Under the pieces are notes generated by a model. It had not been told where the DNA came from and made no database searches. It worked only from the letters and a program-made list of their open reading frames with translations. A program made the position numbers and the translations under genes. 64,000 bases of DNA from an uncultured Pelagibacteraceae bacterium (GTDB taxonomy: Bacteria; Pseudomonadota; Alphaproteobacteria; Pelagibacterales; Pelagibacteraceae): positions 62,001 through 126,000 of the forward strand of contig CACHSP010000002.1 of the NCBI GenBank assembly GCA_902582605.1, written 5' to 3'. The first letter of the stretch is position 1. Every line of letters begins with the position of its first letter. Below, one piece after another: positions 8,478 through 16,116 of the stretch.

Positions 8478-8549
8478 AATTTCTCCTTTAAATACTTAAC
8501 AAAATAACTATATAAGCATTAATTTTTTAAATCAAGTTGGCAAATAATA

Positions 8550-9131
8550 ATGAATGATTTTTTACAATCTATAATAGACAGAGACCCTGCGGCAAAATCA
8601 AAGGTGAGTTTGATTCTTACCTACCCAGGAGTAAAGGCTATTTTTTTTCATAAAATTGCAAACTTTTTTGCAATAGCTAAATTTGATTTAGTTGCAAGAA
8701 TCATTTCTCAATTTTCAAGATTCTTAACTGGTATAGAGATTCATCCAAAAGCAAAAATAGGAAAAAATTTATTTATCGATCATGGAATGGGTGTTGTAAT
8801 TGGTGAAACTTCAGAGATAGGAGATAATGTCACGATCTATCACAACGTTACCCTTGGTGGGATTGCTCCAAGTATTAATGCAAATGATCAAAGAAATGTT
8901 AAAAGACATCCAACATTAGAAGACAATGTAGTTGTTGGATCTGGTGCTCAAATTTTAGGACCAGTTGTAATTGGAAAAAATTCTTTAATAGGTGCTAATG
9001 CAGTGGTTACAAAAAATGTTCCTGAGAAATCCATCATGGTTGGAATTCCAGCCACAAGAGTTGGGGATGCCACAAAAGGATTTCAACCTTATGCGGTTAC
9101 TGATAAAGATAAAGACAATGACACAAATTAA
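8550..9131 (+). CDS. cysE: Serine O-acetyltransferase
   Basis: Catalyses acetyl-CoA plus L-serine to O-acetylserine, the first step of cysteine synthesis. The 193-residue protein carries left-handed beta-helix hexapeptides ([36 protein letters not shown]) with the catalytic-type HGMG-VIGE and YHNVTLGG segments. It is of the shorter SAT type, without the long N-terminal domain of E. coli CysE. It overlaps cysK by 14 bases, so the two enzymes are made together and may form the cysteine synthase complex. Confidence 0.92.
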   Translation: MNDFLQSIIDRDPAAKSKVSLILTYPGVKAIFFHKIANFFAIAKFDLVARIISQFSRFLTGIEIHPKAKIGKNLFIDHGMGVVIGETSEIGDNVTIYHNVTLGGIAPSINANDQRNVKRHPTLEDNVVVGSGAQILGPVVIGKNSLIGANAVVTKNVPEKSIMVGIPATRVGDATKGFQPYAVTDKDKDNDTN

Positions 9132-10119
9132 AAATAGCTTTCTTGAATCGATTGGAAATACTCCTTTAATTAAATTAAAAGCAGCCTCTGAAATCACGGG
9201 ATGTCATATTTTCGGTAAAGCGGAATATCTTAATCCCGGTGGATCAGTTAAAGATAGAGCTGCTCTTGCTTTAATAAAAGATGCACAAGAAAAGAAATTA
9301 ATTTCAGAGGGGGGAATTGTAGTTGAAGGCACTGCTGGTAATACTGGAATTGGTTTATGTCTTTTAGGAAATTCTTTAGGTTATAAAACAATTATTGTGA
9401 TGAATGACAATCAAACACAAGAAAAAAAAGATACTTTAAAAAATATTGGAGCAGATCTTAGATTGGTACCACCCAAACCATATAAAGATGATGGCAATTA
9501 TGTAAAAGTTGCAGGTCGTCTTGCCGAAGAATTAAAAAGTACTAATAACAATGGTGTAGTTTGGGCAAATCAATTTGATAACACTGCCAATGCAAAAGGT
9601 CACTATGAAACCACGGGACCAGAAATCTGGGAACAAACTGATGGAAAGGTTGATGGTTTTGTTTGTGCTTCTGGAACAGGTGGAACTATAGGTGGTGTAA
9701 GTAAATTTTTAAAAGAAAAAAATAAAAATGTTAAAATTTATTTATCTGATCCAACAGGTTCTGCTCTTTATAATTATATTACGAATGGTGAATTAAAAGC
9801 TGAAGGAGGATCAATTACTGAGGGAATTGGCTCAAGTAGAGTAACTAAAAATTTTGCTGAGGCAAAAATTGATGGTGCTTATTCAATTAGTGATGAGGAG
9901 TCCTTACCAATACTTTATGATTTAATTCAAAATGAGGGTTTAAGTTTAGGAACCAGTTGTGGTGTAAATATTGCAGGTGCAATTAGACTTGGAAAAGAAC
10001 TTGGCCCAGGAAAAACTATTGTAACTATTCTTTGTGATAAGTCTGACAAATACAACTCAAAGATGTTTAATAAATCTTTTTTAAAGGAAAAAAACCTTCC
10101 AATACCCAGCTGGCTATAA
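9118..10119 (+). CDS. cysK: Cysteine synthase (O-acetylserine sulfhydrylase)
   Basis: A 333-residue PLP enzyme that replaces the acetyl group of O-acetylserine with sulfide. Visible motifs are [10 protein letters not shown] at the N-terminus, the PLP-lysine motif GGSVKDRAA, the substrate loop [11 protein letters not shown], and the phosphate-binding GTGGTIGG. The EGTAGNTG loop is also seen in cystathionine beta-synthase-like members, so that reaction is a minor alternative. The start is ATG 9118, inside the 3' end of cysE and preceding MTQIKNSF; upstream in-frame codons belong to the cysE overlap. Confidence 0.9.
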   Translation: MTQIKNSFLESIGNTPLIKLKAASEITGCHIFGKAEYLNPGGSVKDRAALALIKDAQEKKLISEGGIVVEGTAGNTGIGLCLLGNSLGYKTIIVMNDNQTQEKKDTLKNIGADLRLVPPKPYKDDGNYVKVAGRLAEELKSTNNNGVVWANQFDNTANAKGHYETTGPEIWEQTDGKVDGFVCASGTGGTIGGVSKFLKEKNKNVKIYLSDPTGSALYNYITNGELKAEGGSITEGIGSSRVTKNFAEAKIDGAYSISDEESLPILYDLIQNEGLSLGTSCGVNIAGAIRLGKELGPGKTIVTILCDKSDKYNSKMFNKSFLKEKNLPIPSWL

Positions 10120-10134
10120 TATCGCATATCAGCC

Positions 10135-10158
10135 ATGTAACAAAACAGTTACATTTTT
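10135..10158 (+). terminator. Rho-independent terminator after cysEK
   Basis: A 7-bp perfect stem ATGTAAC/GTTACAT with a 6-base loop is followed by a short T run. It lies 15 bases after the cysK stop and before the next same-strand gene, so it probably ends the cysEK transcript. Confidence 0.6.
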
Positions 10159-10181
10159 AGAATAATATTAATTAACATTGA

Positions 10182-10562
10182 ATGGTTATGAATAAATATA
10201 TAGCAGTAATACTATCATTATTAATTTTTACTTCCGCACATGCAGGTATGAGTAAAGATGACAAATCTAAAGCCTGGGATTGTATTGGAATTTATATGGC
10301 AAATTACTTTTTACCATCTGGTGAAAAATTTGAATATGGCATGAAAGAAAAATCTATTTCAACAGTAAAAGTATTAAAAACGTATGCTCTTGAAATTGGT
10401 ATTCCAGAAAAAGAATGGGATGAAGGAGTAAATAAAGCAGTTGATAAGCATTATGGCTCCAAATACGACCAAGCTAAAACTGAAAAATGTCATACATTTG
10501 TTGAAGCTTTAGTTCCGAATGGAGCTGAACGAGTAAAAAAAGTAGTTCAAACTTTATATTAA
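10182..10562 (+). CDS. Hypothetical secreted protein
   Basis: A 126-residue protein with a clear Sec signal peptide (hydrophobic core about residues 7-18, cleavage after SAHA). The mature part is small and helical with two cysteines (AWDC... and KCHTF) that could form a disulfide in the periplasm. I recognise no domain. It opens a same-strand run of small genes extending to about 12.9 kb. An ATG at 10188 is an equally good start. Confidence 0.6.
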   Translation: MVMNKYIAVILSLLIFTSAHAGMSKDDKSKAWDCIGIYMANYFLPSGEKFEYGMKEKSISTVKVLKTYALEIGIPEKEWDEGVNKAVDKHYGSKYDQAKTEKCHTFVEALVPNGAERVKKVVQTLY

Positions 10563-10579
10563 TAAAAAAGGAGAAAAAA

Positions 10580-10870
10580 ATGGAAAAAGAAATGTTAGTA
10601 CTTCTTAAGCTTAAAGAGGGTAAATTAGAAACTTTCATGGGTTGGATGCAATCAGATGAAGGGATGGGTGTTAGAAAAAGCGTTGCCTATCCAGAAAAAA
10701 CTGTTGGAGCCATGATTCCAGATAAAAGTGGGATGTTATTTAAAGTGAATGTTCATAATGAAGCTGGAATGAAAGAATTTGTAACTGGGAATAATCCTAC
10801 CGCGAAGGCTATTTACGCAGAATGTGTAGAGAGTGCTAAATTATATGAACTATCTGAAGTAAATTTATAA
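10580..10870 (+). CDS. Small unknown protein, possible dimeric alpha/beta-barrel fold
   Basis: A 96-residue soluble protein preceded by a strong ribosome-binding site (AGGAG). The order strand (LVLLKLKEG), helix (KLETFMGWMQ), strands, helix (EAGMKEFVTG), strand (AKLYELSEV) fits the ferredoxin-like dimeric alpha/beta barrel of the ABM/NIPSNAP/EthD type. This is a fold guess from secondary-structure pattern only. Function and partner are unknown. It belongs to the tightly spaced 10.2-12.9 kb run. Confidence 0.55.
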   Translation: MEKEMLVLLKLKEGKLETFMGWMQSDEGMGVRKSVAYPEKTVGAMIPDKSGMLFKVNVHNEAGMKEFVTGNNPTAKAIYAECVESAKLYELSEVNL

Positions 10871-10879
10871 GGAGTATAA

Positions 10880-11086
10880 ATGAAAAAAATAATGTTAACG
10901 CTTTGTTTGATCTTATTTATGAGCTCAGCATATGCAGGTTCATGTCCGATGTTAGCTAAAAATATTGATGAAAAAATTAAAAAAGCTCAAGAACTTAAAG
11001 ATCAAGGTATGGATGCCCATAATAATGGTGATCATGCTAAGTCTGAAAAACTTTTAAATGAAGCTCTTGCTTTATTTAAAAGCTAA
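10880..11086 (+). CDS. Small secreted helical protein
   Basis: A 68-residue precursor with a signal peptide ending SSAYA and a mature domain of about 48 residues. The mature part (ELKDQGMDAHNNGDHAKSEKLLNEALALFK) looks like a single helical hairpin similar to one TPR unit. It starts 9 bases after the preceding stop, behind AAGGAG. A periplasmic location is inferred. No family assigned. Confidence 0.55.
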   Translation: MKKIMLTLCLILFMSSAYAGSCPMLAKNIDEKIKKAQELKDQGMDAHNNGDHAKSEKLLNEALALFKS

Positions 11087-11101
11087 ACACAAAGGAGAAA
11101 A

Positions 11102-11392
11102 ATGAAAAACTATATGGTAACTCACACTTTCAAATCTAAAGAAATGAAAGAGAAATTTAGCGAAACAGTAGCCTCAATGAAAATGGAGGATATTATTAAA
11201 TCAATGACCAGTGATAAAGCTGCGTGTCAAATGACTTGGAATACGCCAGCTGATACAATGCAAATGTTTTGCTGGTGGAAAGGAAATAGTGAGGAAGATA
11301 TAATTAATCAACTAGGTCAAATGAATGACTTCTTTGAACCTCACAAATTTACTGAGTGCACTGATCAAGTGATGGACTATAACGCAAAATAG
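11102..11392 (+). CDS. Small unknown protein, DUF3303-like alpha/beta fold
   Basis: A 96-residue soluble protein with a strand-helix-strand-strand-helix pattern: YMVTHTFK, a helix MKEKFSETVASM, CQMTWN, MFCWWKG and a helix EDIINQLGQMNDFF. The pattern MVTHTFKS...A-CQMTW...EDI resembles small dimeric barrel proteins such as DUF3303 members, but this is by eye. It is preceded by an AAAGGAG ribosome-binding site and sits in the small-gene run. No catalytic residues can be named. Confidence 0.55.
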   Translation: MKNYMVTHTFKSKEMKEKFSETVASMKMEDIIKSMTSDKAACQMTWNTPADTMQMFCWWKGNSEEDIINQLGQMNDFFEPHKFTECTDQVMDYNAK

Positions 11393-11401
11393 GGATAAAT
11401 A

Positions 11402-11716
11402 ATGAAAGCAATCTACACAAGAACCATCGGAGTTTATGATGACAAGCTTGGTGAGGCAATGGAAATTTCCAAAGGTTTAGCTGAAGTAAGAAAAAAATAT
11501 TATCCTGATCATGAAGTTTATTTTTCTTTTCAAATTGGTGGAAATCCAAGAACAGTTAGAGAAACTCTTGTAGGAGAACAGTTTACAGACAAAGCATTTG
11601 AAAATGATCAAAACATGTCTGCAGATCCTAAATTTATAGAACTTCAAAAAAAAATGAAGGGTGTTTTTAAAGAAGGTACAATACAAGATGAAATGAGAAT
11701 GGTCTTTAACGACTAG
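11402..11716 (+). CDS. Small unknown protein, possible dimeric alpha/beta-barrel fold
   Basis: A 104-residue protein, third in this run with a pattern compatible with a dimeric barrel: strand AIYTRTIGVY, helix KLGEAMEISKGLAEV, strand EVYFSFQIGG, strand TVRETLVGEQF and a C-terminal helix. The start is 9 bases after the preceding stop. I see no signal peptide or cofactor motif. Function unknown. Confidence 0.55.
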   Translation: MKAIYTRTIGVYDDKLGEAMEISKGLAEVRKKYYPDHEVYFSFQIGGNPRTVRETLVGEQFTDKAFENDQNMSADPKFIELQKKMKGVFKEGTIQDEMRMVFND

Positions 11717-11724
11717 GAGATAAA

Positions 11725-12141
11725 ATGATAGAAAAATTTAACGGAATATTTTATTTAGCAGTTTTTATAATCCATTTTATAGGGTTTGCTTATTATGGTT
11801 TTAGATGCGTTTTCCAGACAAAGTCCTTCTTAGATAAATATGGTATCGATGATACTGGTGCAGGAATGGTTAGATTTTTTGGATCAATATTTCTTGGTTC
11901 AGTAGTTATGGCTATTTATGTTGGTTTTATAAGACCTAATGGTTTAGAGACAACATGGGCATTCTTTAACTTGATCTTTTTGCAAAACTTATCTGCATTT
12001 ATTGTTGGCTTTTATAATACAAAAATTAATAAACTTGGACACACAGACAAAACATCGGATGAGGGAATTTATGCTCCATTAGTGTTGACAATACTTAGTG
12101 CTGTGATGATTTATGGTTTTAGTGACAAAATCTATATTTAA
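11725..12141 (+). CDS. Hypothetical four-helix membrane protein
   Basis: A 138-residue inner-membrane protein with four hydrophobic segments at about residues 7-28, 46-66, 76-96 and 113-131. A conserved-looking loop (KYGIDDTGAGMVRFFGS) lies between the first two. It follows the previous gene by 8 bases behind TAGGAGA. No transporter or redox motif recognised. Confidence 0.6.
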   Translation: MIEKFNGIFYLAVFIIHFIGFAYYGFRCVFQTKSFLDKYGIDDTGAGMVRFFGSIFLGSVVMAIYVGFIRPNGLETTWAFFNLIFLQNLSAFIVGFYNTKINKLGHTDKTSDEGIYAPLVLTILSAVMIYGFSDKIYI

Positions 12142-12158
12142 CAACAAAGGAGTTTAAG

Positions 12159-12479
12159 ATGTCTATGTTAGAGAAATATACCAATGCAATTGATAAAAAA
12201 GATGAGTCAACTATGAATGAACTTTTGCATGATGACTTTAAATTCACAATGCACAAATCAGGAAACACCATAGGTAAAGCTGATGTTATAAAGTGGGCAA
12301 TGAGCGGTGATATAAACCAAGATAAAGCTAGAGTAGTCTATGAAAATGATCAAATTGGAGTTCACCATTCAATAGTTACATTTAATGACGGAAATGTTGA
12401 GGCGGTAATGGCAGTTTATAAATACAAAGATGGAAAAATTATAAGTTTAGAGACTGGCGCCACTCCAATGCCAAAATAG
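12159..12479 (+). CDS. SnoaL/NTF2-like small protein
   Basis: A 106-residue protein with the cone-like NTF2/SnoaL pattern: N-terminal helix MLEKYTNAIDKKD, LLHDDFKFTMH, GKADVIKWAMSGD, then long strands ending YKYKDGKIISLETG. Members act as polyketide cyclases, isomerases or non-catalytic binding domains. No specific reaction can be read here. A strong AAAGGAG site precedes the start. It is the only member of the small-gene run with a readily nameable fold. Confidence 0.68.
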   Translation: MSMLEKYTNAIDKKDESTMNELLHDDFKFTMHKSGNTIGKADVIKWAMSGDINQDKARVVYENDQIGVHHSIVTFNDGNVEAVMAVYKYKDGKIISLETGATPMPK

Positions 12480-12698
12480 GTGAGTCAATTACTCTTTATT
12501 TGTATTGCTATAACTGCACTTGATATTTTTTTAATCATCTACGCGTTGACTATCCCACTTTATCCAAAAAAATGGCAAAAAGAGGTAAATAAAAAATACA
12601 AAAATGAGACAGCTACTGGAGTAACAATAATTTTTGTAACGATGGCAGCTTGTTTTTTATGGGTAATTTATTTTTATTTCTTAATTTTTGATTTATAA
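12480..12698 (+). CDS. Small two-helix membrane protein
   Basis: A 72-residue protein starting with GTG directly after the TAG of the upstream gene, so translation is likely coupled. Hydrophobic segments at about residues 3-25 and 46-70 flank a lysine-rich loop. No family recognised. The GTG choice is forced, since no other start fits before the first membrane segment. Confidence 0.5.
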   Translation: MSQLLFICIAITALDIFLIIYALTIPLYPKKWQKEVNKKYKNETATGVTIIFVTMAACFLWVIYFYFLIFDL

Positions 12699-12704
12699 TT
12701 TTCT

Positions 12705-12926
12705 ATGTTTCCAAAAAAATATTCAAAATTAATATTCATATTTTTTATGGGCCTCGGCATGAGCTTGATCATGACACTTATAATTACATATATCAATACA
12801 GGTTATGATGAACTTTATTATAAGAGATTTTTTAAAGCTTGGTCAGTAAGCTTACCTGTTGCATTAGTTGCCACAACAATTGTAGCTCCTATAGTTGAAA
12901 AATTTGTAGATAAAATTACCAAATAA
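12705..12926 (+). CDS. DUF2798-like membrane protein
   Basis: A 73-residue protein with two membrane helices. The pattern FFMGLGMSLIMTLIITYIN then FKAWSVSLPVALVATTIVAP matches the short DUF2798 family as I remember it. The function of that family is unknown. It starts 6 bases after the previous stop and closes the small-gene run ahead of the SMR-like pair. Confidence 0.62.
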   Translation: MFPKKYSKLIFIFFMGLGMSLIMTLIITYINTGYDELYYKRFFKAWSVSLPVALVATTIVAPIVEKFVDKITK

Positions 12927-12942
12927 TAATACTCTTTATATT

Positions 12943-13278
12943 GTGAGTAATATAATTGCCTACATACTTCTTATACTTGCAGTAATTTTGGGGACTGCAG
13001 CAAATGGTTTTGCTAAAGGAGCTAATGGTTTTACATTATTATTACCAAGCTTATTAACAGCAATAACAATAGTTGCTTGTATGTTTACATTATCAATTGT
13101 TATGAAAACTATTCCTGTAGGTATTACTTACGCCTCATTTGCAGGTCTATGTATTATCGCTACAACAATTGTTGGAGTATATAAATTTAATCAAATGCCA
13201 GACGTTTACACTATTGTTGGTTTAACTTTAATTATTTCAGGAGTGTTAATAGTTAATCTTCTTGGTAAAACAAATTAA
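12943..13278 (+). CDS. SMR-like four-helix membrane protein, subunit 1 of a pair, key Glu absent
   Basis: A 111-residue protein with the four-helix layout and sequence flavour of small multidrug resistance (SMR) transporters: helix 2-3 IPVGITYASFAGL and the terminal GVLIVNLLGK resemble EmrE/MdtI. Aligned to EmrE, Glu14, the proton/drug-coupling residue eight positions before a lysine, is replaced by Gly17 (ILGTAANGFAK). A GTG start at 12943 is used. It is paired with a homologue beginning 4 bases after its stop. Transport by the normal SMR mechanism is therefore doubtful. Confidence 0.72.
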   Translation: MSNIIAYILLILAVILGTAANGFAKGANGFTLLLPSLLTAITIVACMFTLSIVMKTIPVGITYASFAGLCIIATTIVGVYKFNQMPDVYTIVGLTLIISGVLIVNLLGKTN

Positions 13279-13282
13279 ATTT

Positions 13283-13618
13283 ATGACTAATTTATCTGGA
13301 TATATATTTCTTCTACTGGCAATTATCTTAGGCATTACTTCAAATGGTTTTTTAAAATCAACTAATGGATTTACCAATATTGGCCCAACAATTTTTTGTG
13401 CAATATCAATAATCGCTTGTATTTTTTGTTTATCAAAAGCAATGAATATCATTCCTGTAGGTTTCACTTATGCTACGTACGGAGGACTAACAATTACTGC
13501 AGTAACTTTATTTGGTGTGTTTAAATATAATCAAATACCAAATCTCTATGGTATTATTGGGATAGCTCTAATTGTTGTTGGTGTAATTCTTTTAAATACT
13601 CTTGGTAAAACTACTTAG
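13283..13618 (+). CDS. SMR-like four-helix membrane protein, subunit 2 of a pair, key Glu absent
   Basis: A 111-residue paralogue of the preceding gene with the same length and helix pattern (IPVGFTYATYGGL, GVILLNTLGK). It also has glycine at residue 17 (ILGITSNGFLK) where SMR proteins have their essential glutamate. Paired SMR genes such as mdtIJ or ebrAB encode heterodimers, so these two probably assemble together in the inner membrane. The start is ATG 13283. Its 3' end overlaps the convergent hisN-like gene by 8 bases. Confidence 0.72.
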   Translation: MTNLSGYIFLLLAIILGITSNGFLKSTNGFTNIGPTIFCAISIIACIFCLSKAMNIIPVGFTYATYGGLTITAVTLFGVFKYNQIPNLYGIIGIALIVVGVILLNTLGKTT

Positions 13619-14417
13619 TTATTGGTCTAAGTATTTTTAAAATTTTATTATGAATATTATTGTTAACTGAAGCAACAATATTTCCGCCTTTAACTGCATC
13701 TGTATTTTTCCATGTACTAACAACTCCACCAGCTGCTTTTATAATTGGTATTAAAGGATGAATATCCCAAATTTTATTTCCACATTGAATAACTACATCA
13801 ACTTTACCTTCTGCAAGATGTGAGTAACTAAGAGCATCTGCACAAGGAAATTGCATTAGTTTTAAAATTTTGGGAATCTTTTTTTGTTTATTTAAAGATA
13901 GCATGCCATGAAAAGCTGCGGACATTTTTATATTTTTGAATAAGATTTTTTTATTAACTTTTATTTTTCTTTTTTTTCTTTGATCCACAACATATGCAAC
14001 TTTATCTGACGCGTTATAATAATATTTTTTAAGAACAGGATAATTTGCTAGTCCAATTACAGGGTTCCCTTTATAATTCAAAGAAATTAAGTTACTCCAA
14101 GTAGGATTACCAATTACATAAGATCTGGTTCCATCGATTGGATCAATAACCCAGGTAAAATCACTTTTGGTTTTCTTTTTGCCAAACTCCTCGCCTATGA
14201 CTTGATGATCAGGAAACCTTTTTCCTATCTCTTTCCTGATAAATTTTTCAAAAGCTTTATCTGATGTTGTAACAGGATCGAATCCCTTGCCTCTTAATTT
14301 GTTAGAGACTTTAAAAGTTCTATTGAGCTTAGAGTAATAAAACTTAGTAAGTTTTCTAGCTAAGCTATCAACAAACTTAGAATACCTTTTAAAATCTGAT
14401 GAATTTAATTTTGACAC
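13611..14417 (-). CDS. Inositol monophosphatase family phosphatase (HisN-type histidinol phosphatase candidate)
   Basis: A 268-residue member of the Mg-dependent IMPase family. Metal-ligand motifs are visible: GEEFG near residue 77, WVIDPIDGT near 90-98, and the second conserved block KIWDIHPLIPIIKAAGG. The KGFDPVTTSDKAFEKFIR segment and RSYVIGNPTW resemble the HisN-type histidinol-phosphate phosphatases of alphaproteobacteria, so a role in histidine synthesis is plausible. Inositol, nucleotide (CysQ-like) or other sugar phosphates remain alternatives. Confidence 0.78.
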   Translation of the reverse strand: MSKLNSSDFKRYSKFVDSLARKLTKFYYSKLNRTFKVSNKLRGKGFDPVTTSDKAFEKFIRKEIGKRFPDHQVIGEEFGKKKTKSDFTWVIDPIDGTRSYVIGNPTWSNLISLNYKGNPVIGLANYPVLKKYYYNASDKVAYVVDQRKKRKIKVNKKILFKNIKMSAAFHGMLSLNKQKKIPKILKLMQFPCADALSYSHLAEGKVDVVIQCGNKIWDIHPLIPIIKAAGGVVSTWKNTDAVKGGNIVASVNNNIHNKILKILRPITK

Positions 14418-14483
14418 ATGGGACTATTACTATTTAATTTATATTGATTAAAGTAAAATTTTAAATAATTCTCTTATTATTGT

Positions 14484-15584
14484 ATGAAAATAGAATTAAC
14501 CAATAACAAAGTGTTTTTTGAAAAACAGGGTGCAAAAAAAGAAATCCACCCTTTCTGGCTAAGAGAACGAGTGAATAGCGAGAACTTTTTAGACCAAAAA
14601 ACTCAACAAAGATTATTTGATCCAACAATGCTTAAAAATAGCTCAGAAATTTCAAAAGTGAATATTTCAGATAAATTTCTTGAGGTAAGTTTTAAAGATG
14701 GTGCATACGCAAAACTAGTTATCGAAAATATACTTAAAGAATTTGAGAAAGATAATGAATTATACTTTATCAATAAAATTTCATGGAAATCAGACTTTCA
14801 AAATAACAATATTTATAAGTTTAATAAAAATTTTTTTGAGGAAAAAATAATGTATGAGTCTTTACTAGACTTTTACAAATATGGATTTGTTATATTTGAA
14901 AATGTTCCTACCCAAGATAACTTTATTGTCAATTTCGCTAATTCAATTGGAAGTATAAGACGAACTAATTTCGGTGAGTTTTTTAATGTCAAATCAAAAC
15001 CAAATCCAAATGATCTTGCCTATACTTCATTACCTTTAGCACCACATACTGACAATCCTTATAGAAAACCAGTGCCCTGTATACAATTGCTACATTGCAT
15101 CGAAAATGAAGTTGGTGGTGGCTTATCAACATTAGTTGATGGTCTTGCTGTAACGGAAGAATTAAAAAAAGAGCATCCAACTTTTTTCCAAATTTTGACC
15201 GAAATCAAAGTTAGATTTCAATTTGTCGATGATAATGTTGTTTTAGAAGACTGGGCAGAAATGATCCAACTTGATGAAAACGGAAGACTTAAACAAGTCA
15301 GATTTAGTCCTCGATTAGATTTTGTGCCCTTAATGGATAAGGAAAAATTAGAATTATATTACGCAGCTAGAAACAAAATATCGGAAATGTACAACTCAGA
15401 AAAATTCAGAATTGAATTTAAATTAAAACCTGGTGATCTATTGATGATGGATAACTATAGACTTCTTCACGGCCGAACCGAATATAATGCTAATGAAGGT
15501 AAACGATTTTTACAAGGTTGCTATATAGATTATGATAGCACTGAGGGAAAACTTAAACACTTGAAAAGAAAATTTAATATATAA
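14484..15584 (+). CDS. Gamma-butyrobetaine hydroxylase-like 2OG-Fe(II) dioxygenase
   Basis: A 366-residue protein. The N-terminal ~90 residues match the small domain found in gamma-butyrobetaine dioxygenases (HPFWLRER), followed by a TauD-type double-stranded beta-helix. The facial triad is visible: His188-x-Asp190 (PHTDNP) and distal His329 (LLHGRTEY), with Arg341 for 2-oxoglutarate. GBBH family enzymes hydroxylate gamma-butyrobetaine to carnitine or act on trimethyllysine. Given the betaine-rich gene set in the window, a quaternary-amine substrate is a reasonable inference. It is transcribed alone. Confidence 0.82.
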   Translation: MKIELTNNKVFFEKQGAKKEIHPFWLRERVNSENFLDQKTQQRLFDPTMLKNSSEISKVNISDKFLEVSFKDGAYAKLVIENILKEFEKDNELYFINKISWKSDFQNNNIYKFNKNFFEEKIMYESLLDFYKYGFVIFENVPTQDNFIVNFANSIGSIRRTNFGEFFNVKSKPNPNDLAYTSLPLAPHTDNPYRKPVPCIQLLHCIENEVGGGLSTLVDGLAVTEELKKEHPTFFQILTEIKVRFQFVDDNVVLEDWAEMIQLDENGRLKQVRFSPRLDFVPLMDKEKLELYYAARNKISEMYNSEKFRIEFKLKPGDLLMMDNYRLLHGRTEYNANEGKRFLQGCYIDYDSTEGKLKHLKRKFNI

Positions 15585-15585
15585 A

Positions 15586-15765
15586 TTATTTGTTAAAGCA
15601 ATTGTTAACTAATATTGCCATTAATATCCAAATTACAAATGTTTCCCCATGACTAAATGTGTAGTCAGCTCCAGCAAAACCTGCTGCAATATTGATAGCG
15701 TAAATAATTATCGTAGAAACAATTAGGCTTACAAGTAAGTTAATCAATCCTTTTACATATTTCAT
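15586..15765 (-). CDS. Hypothetical 59-residue membrane protein
   Basis: A short frame with hydrophobic segments at about residues 4-30 and 42-54, starting MKYVKGLINL and ending NNCFNK. It begins right after the stop of the convergent oxygenase gene. The ribosome-binding site is weak. The good hydrophobic pattern supports coding, but no family is recognised. Confidence 0.42.
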   Translation of the reverse strand: MKYVKGLINLLVSLIVSTIIIYAINIAAGFAGADYTFSHGETFVIWILMAILVNNCFNK

Positions 15766-15860
15766 AATGAAACAATATAGATATTAAAACTCAATTCAAT
15801 TCTTAATTTTCTATTTTTAAGTGAAATTTTTTTAAGATGTGGGAAGACTAATAAATAGTT

Positions 15861-15919
15861 AGGTTGTATTCAAGAAATATATTTAATTAATTTGCAAATA
15901 AATATCTTGAATACAACCT
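15861..15919. repeat. Perfect 15-bp inverted repeat
   Basis: AGGTTGTATTCAAGA at 15861-15875 is exactly mirrored by TCTTGAATACAACCT at 15905-15919, with a 29-base A+T-rich loop between. It sits just upstream of a strong ribosome-binding site and the structured segment described next. It could be an RNA stem or a protein-binding site. Confidence 0.75.
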
Positions 15920-15941
15920 TGCTGGAATTTAACTTCTAATT

Positions 15942-15983
15942 AAGGAGGTAGTTTTAATGAATCAAATGCCACCTGACACTTAG
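15942..15983 (+). other. Strong ribosome-binding site with 8-codon ORF (possible leader peptide)
   Basis: AAGGAGGT at 15942-15949 is a near-perfect Shine-Dalgarno sequence, 8 bases ahead of ATG 15957, which opens an 8-residue frame (MNQMPPDT, stop at 15981). The CCACCT inside this frame can pair with the AGGAGG of the ribosome-binding site with one mismatch, so the site may be self-occluding. A leader peptide or decoy site is inference. Confidence 0.4.
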
Positions 15984-16026
15984 CTGGGTAGCTTTATATT
16001 TCATAAAAACGAAAACAAAAAACTTA

Positions 16027-16106
16027 AAGTCCATTTGGACTTAAATGCCATCAAGGCGACTTAAGGGAGCTCTTTTGGCTGGAGAGCAAAAGGGCAATCC
16101 CTTAAG
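16027..16106 (+). ncRNA. Candidate structured RNA (two hairpins)
   Basis: Two stems are visible in an otherwise A+T-rich gap. The first is AAGTCC-ATTT-GGACTT (16027-16042). The second is a long hairpin at 16060-16106: 8 bp CTTAAGGG/CCCTTAAG, a small internal loop, then 9 bp GCTCTTTTG/CAAAAGGGC with one G-U pair and a 9-base loop. The local G+C content is clearly higher than the surroundings, a known hallmark of structured RNAs in such genomes. The strand is inferred from the upstream ribosome-binding site. A 27-codon frame (16045-16128, MPSRRLKGAL...) runs through it, so a tiny protein is an alternative. Confidence 0.5.
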
Positions 16107-16116
16107 TAAGTTGGAT

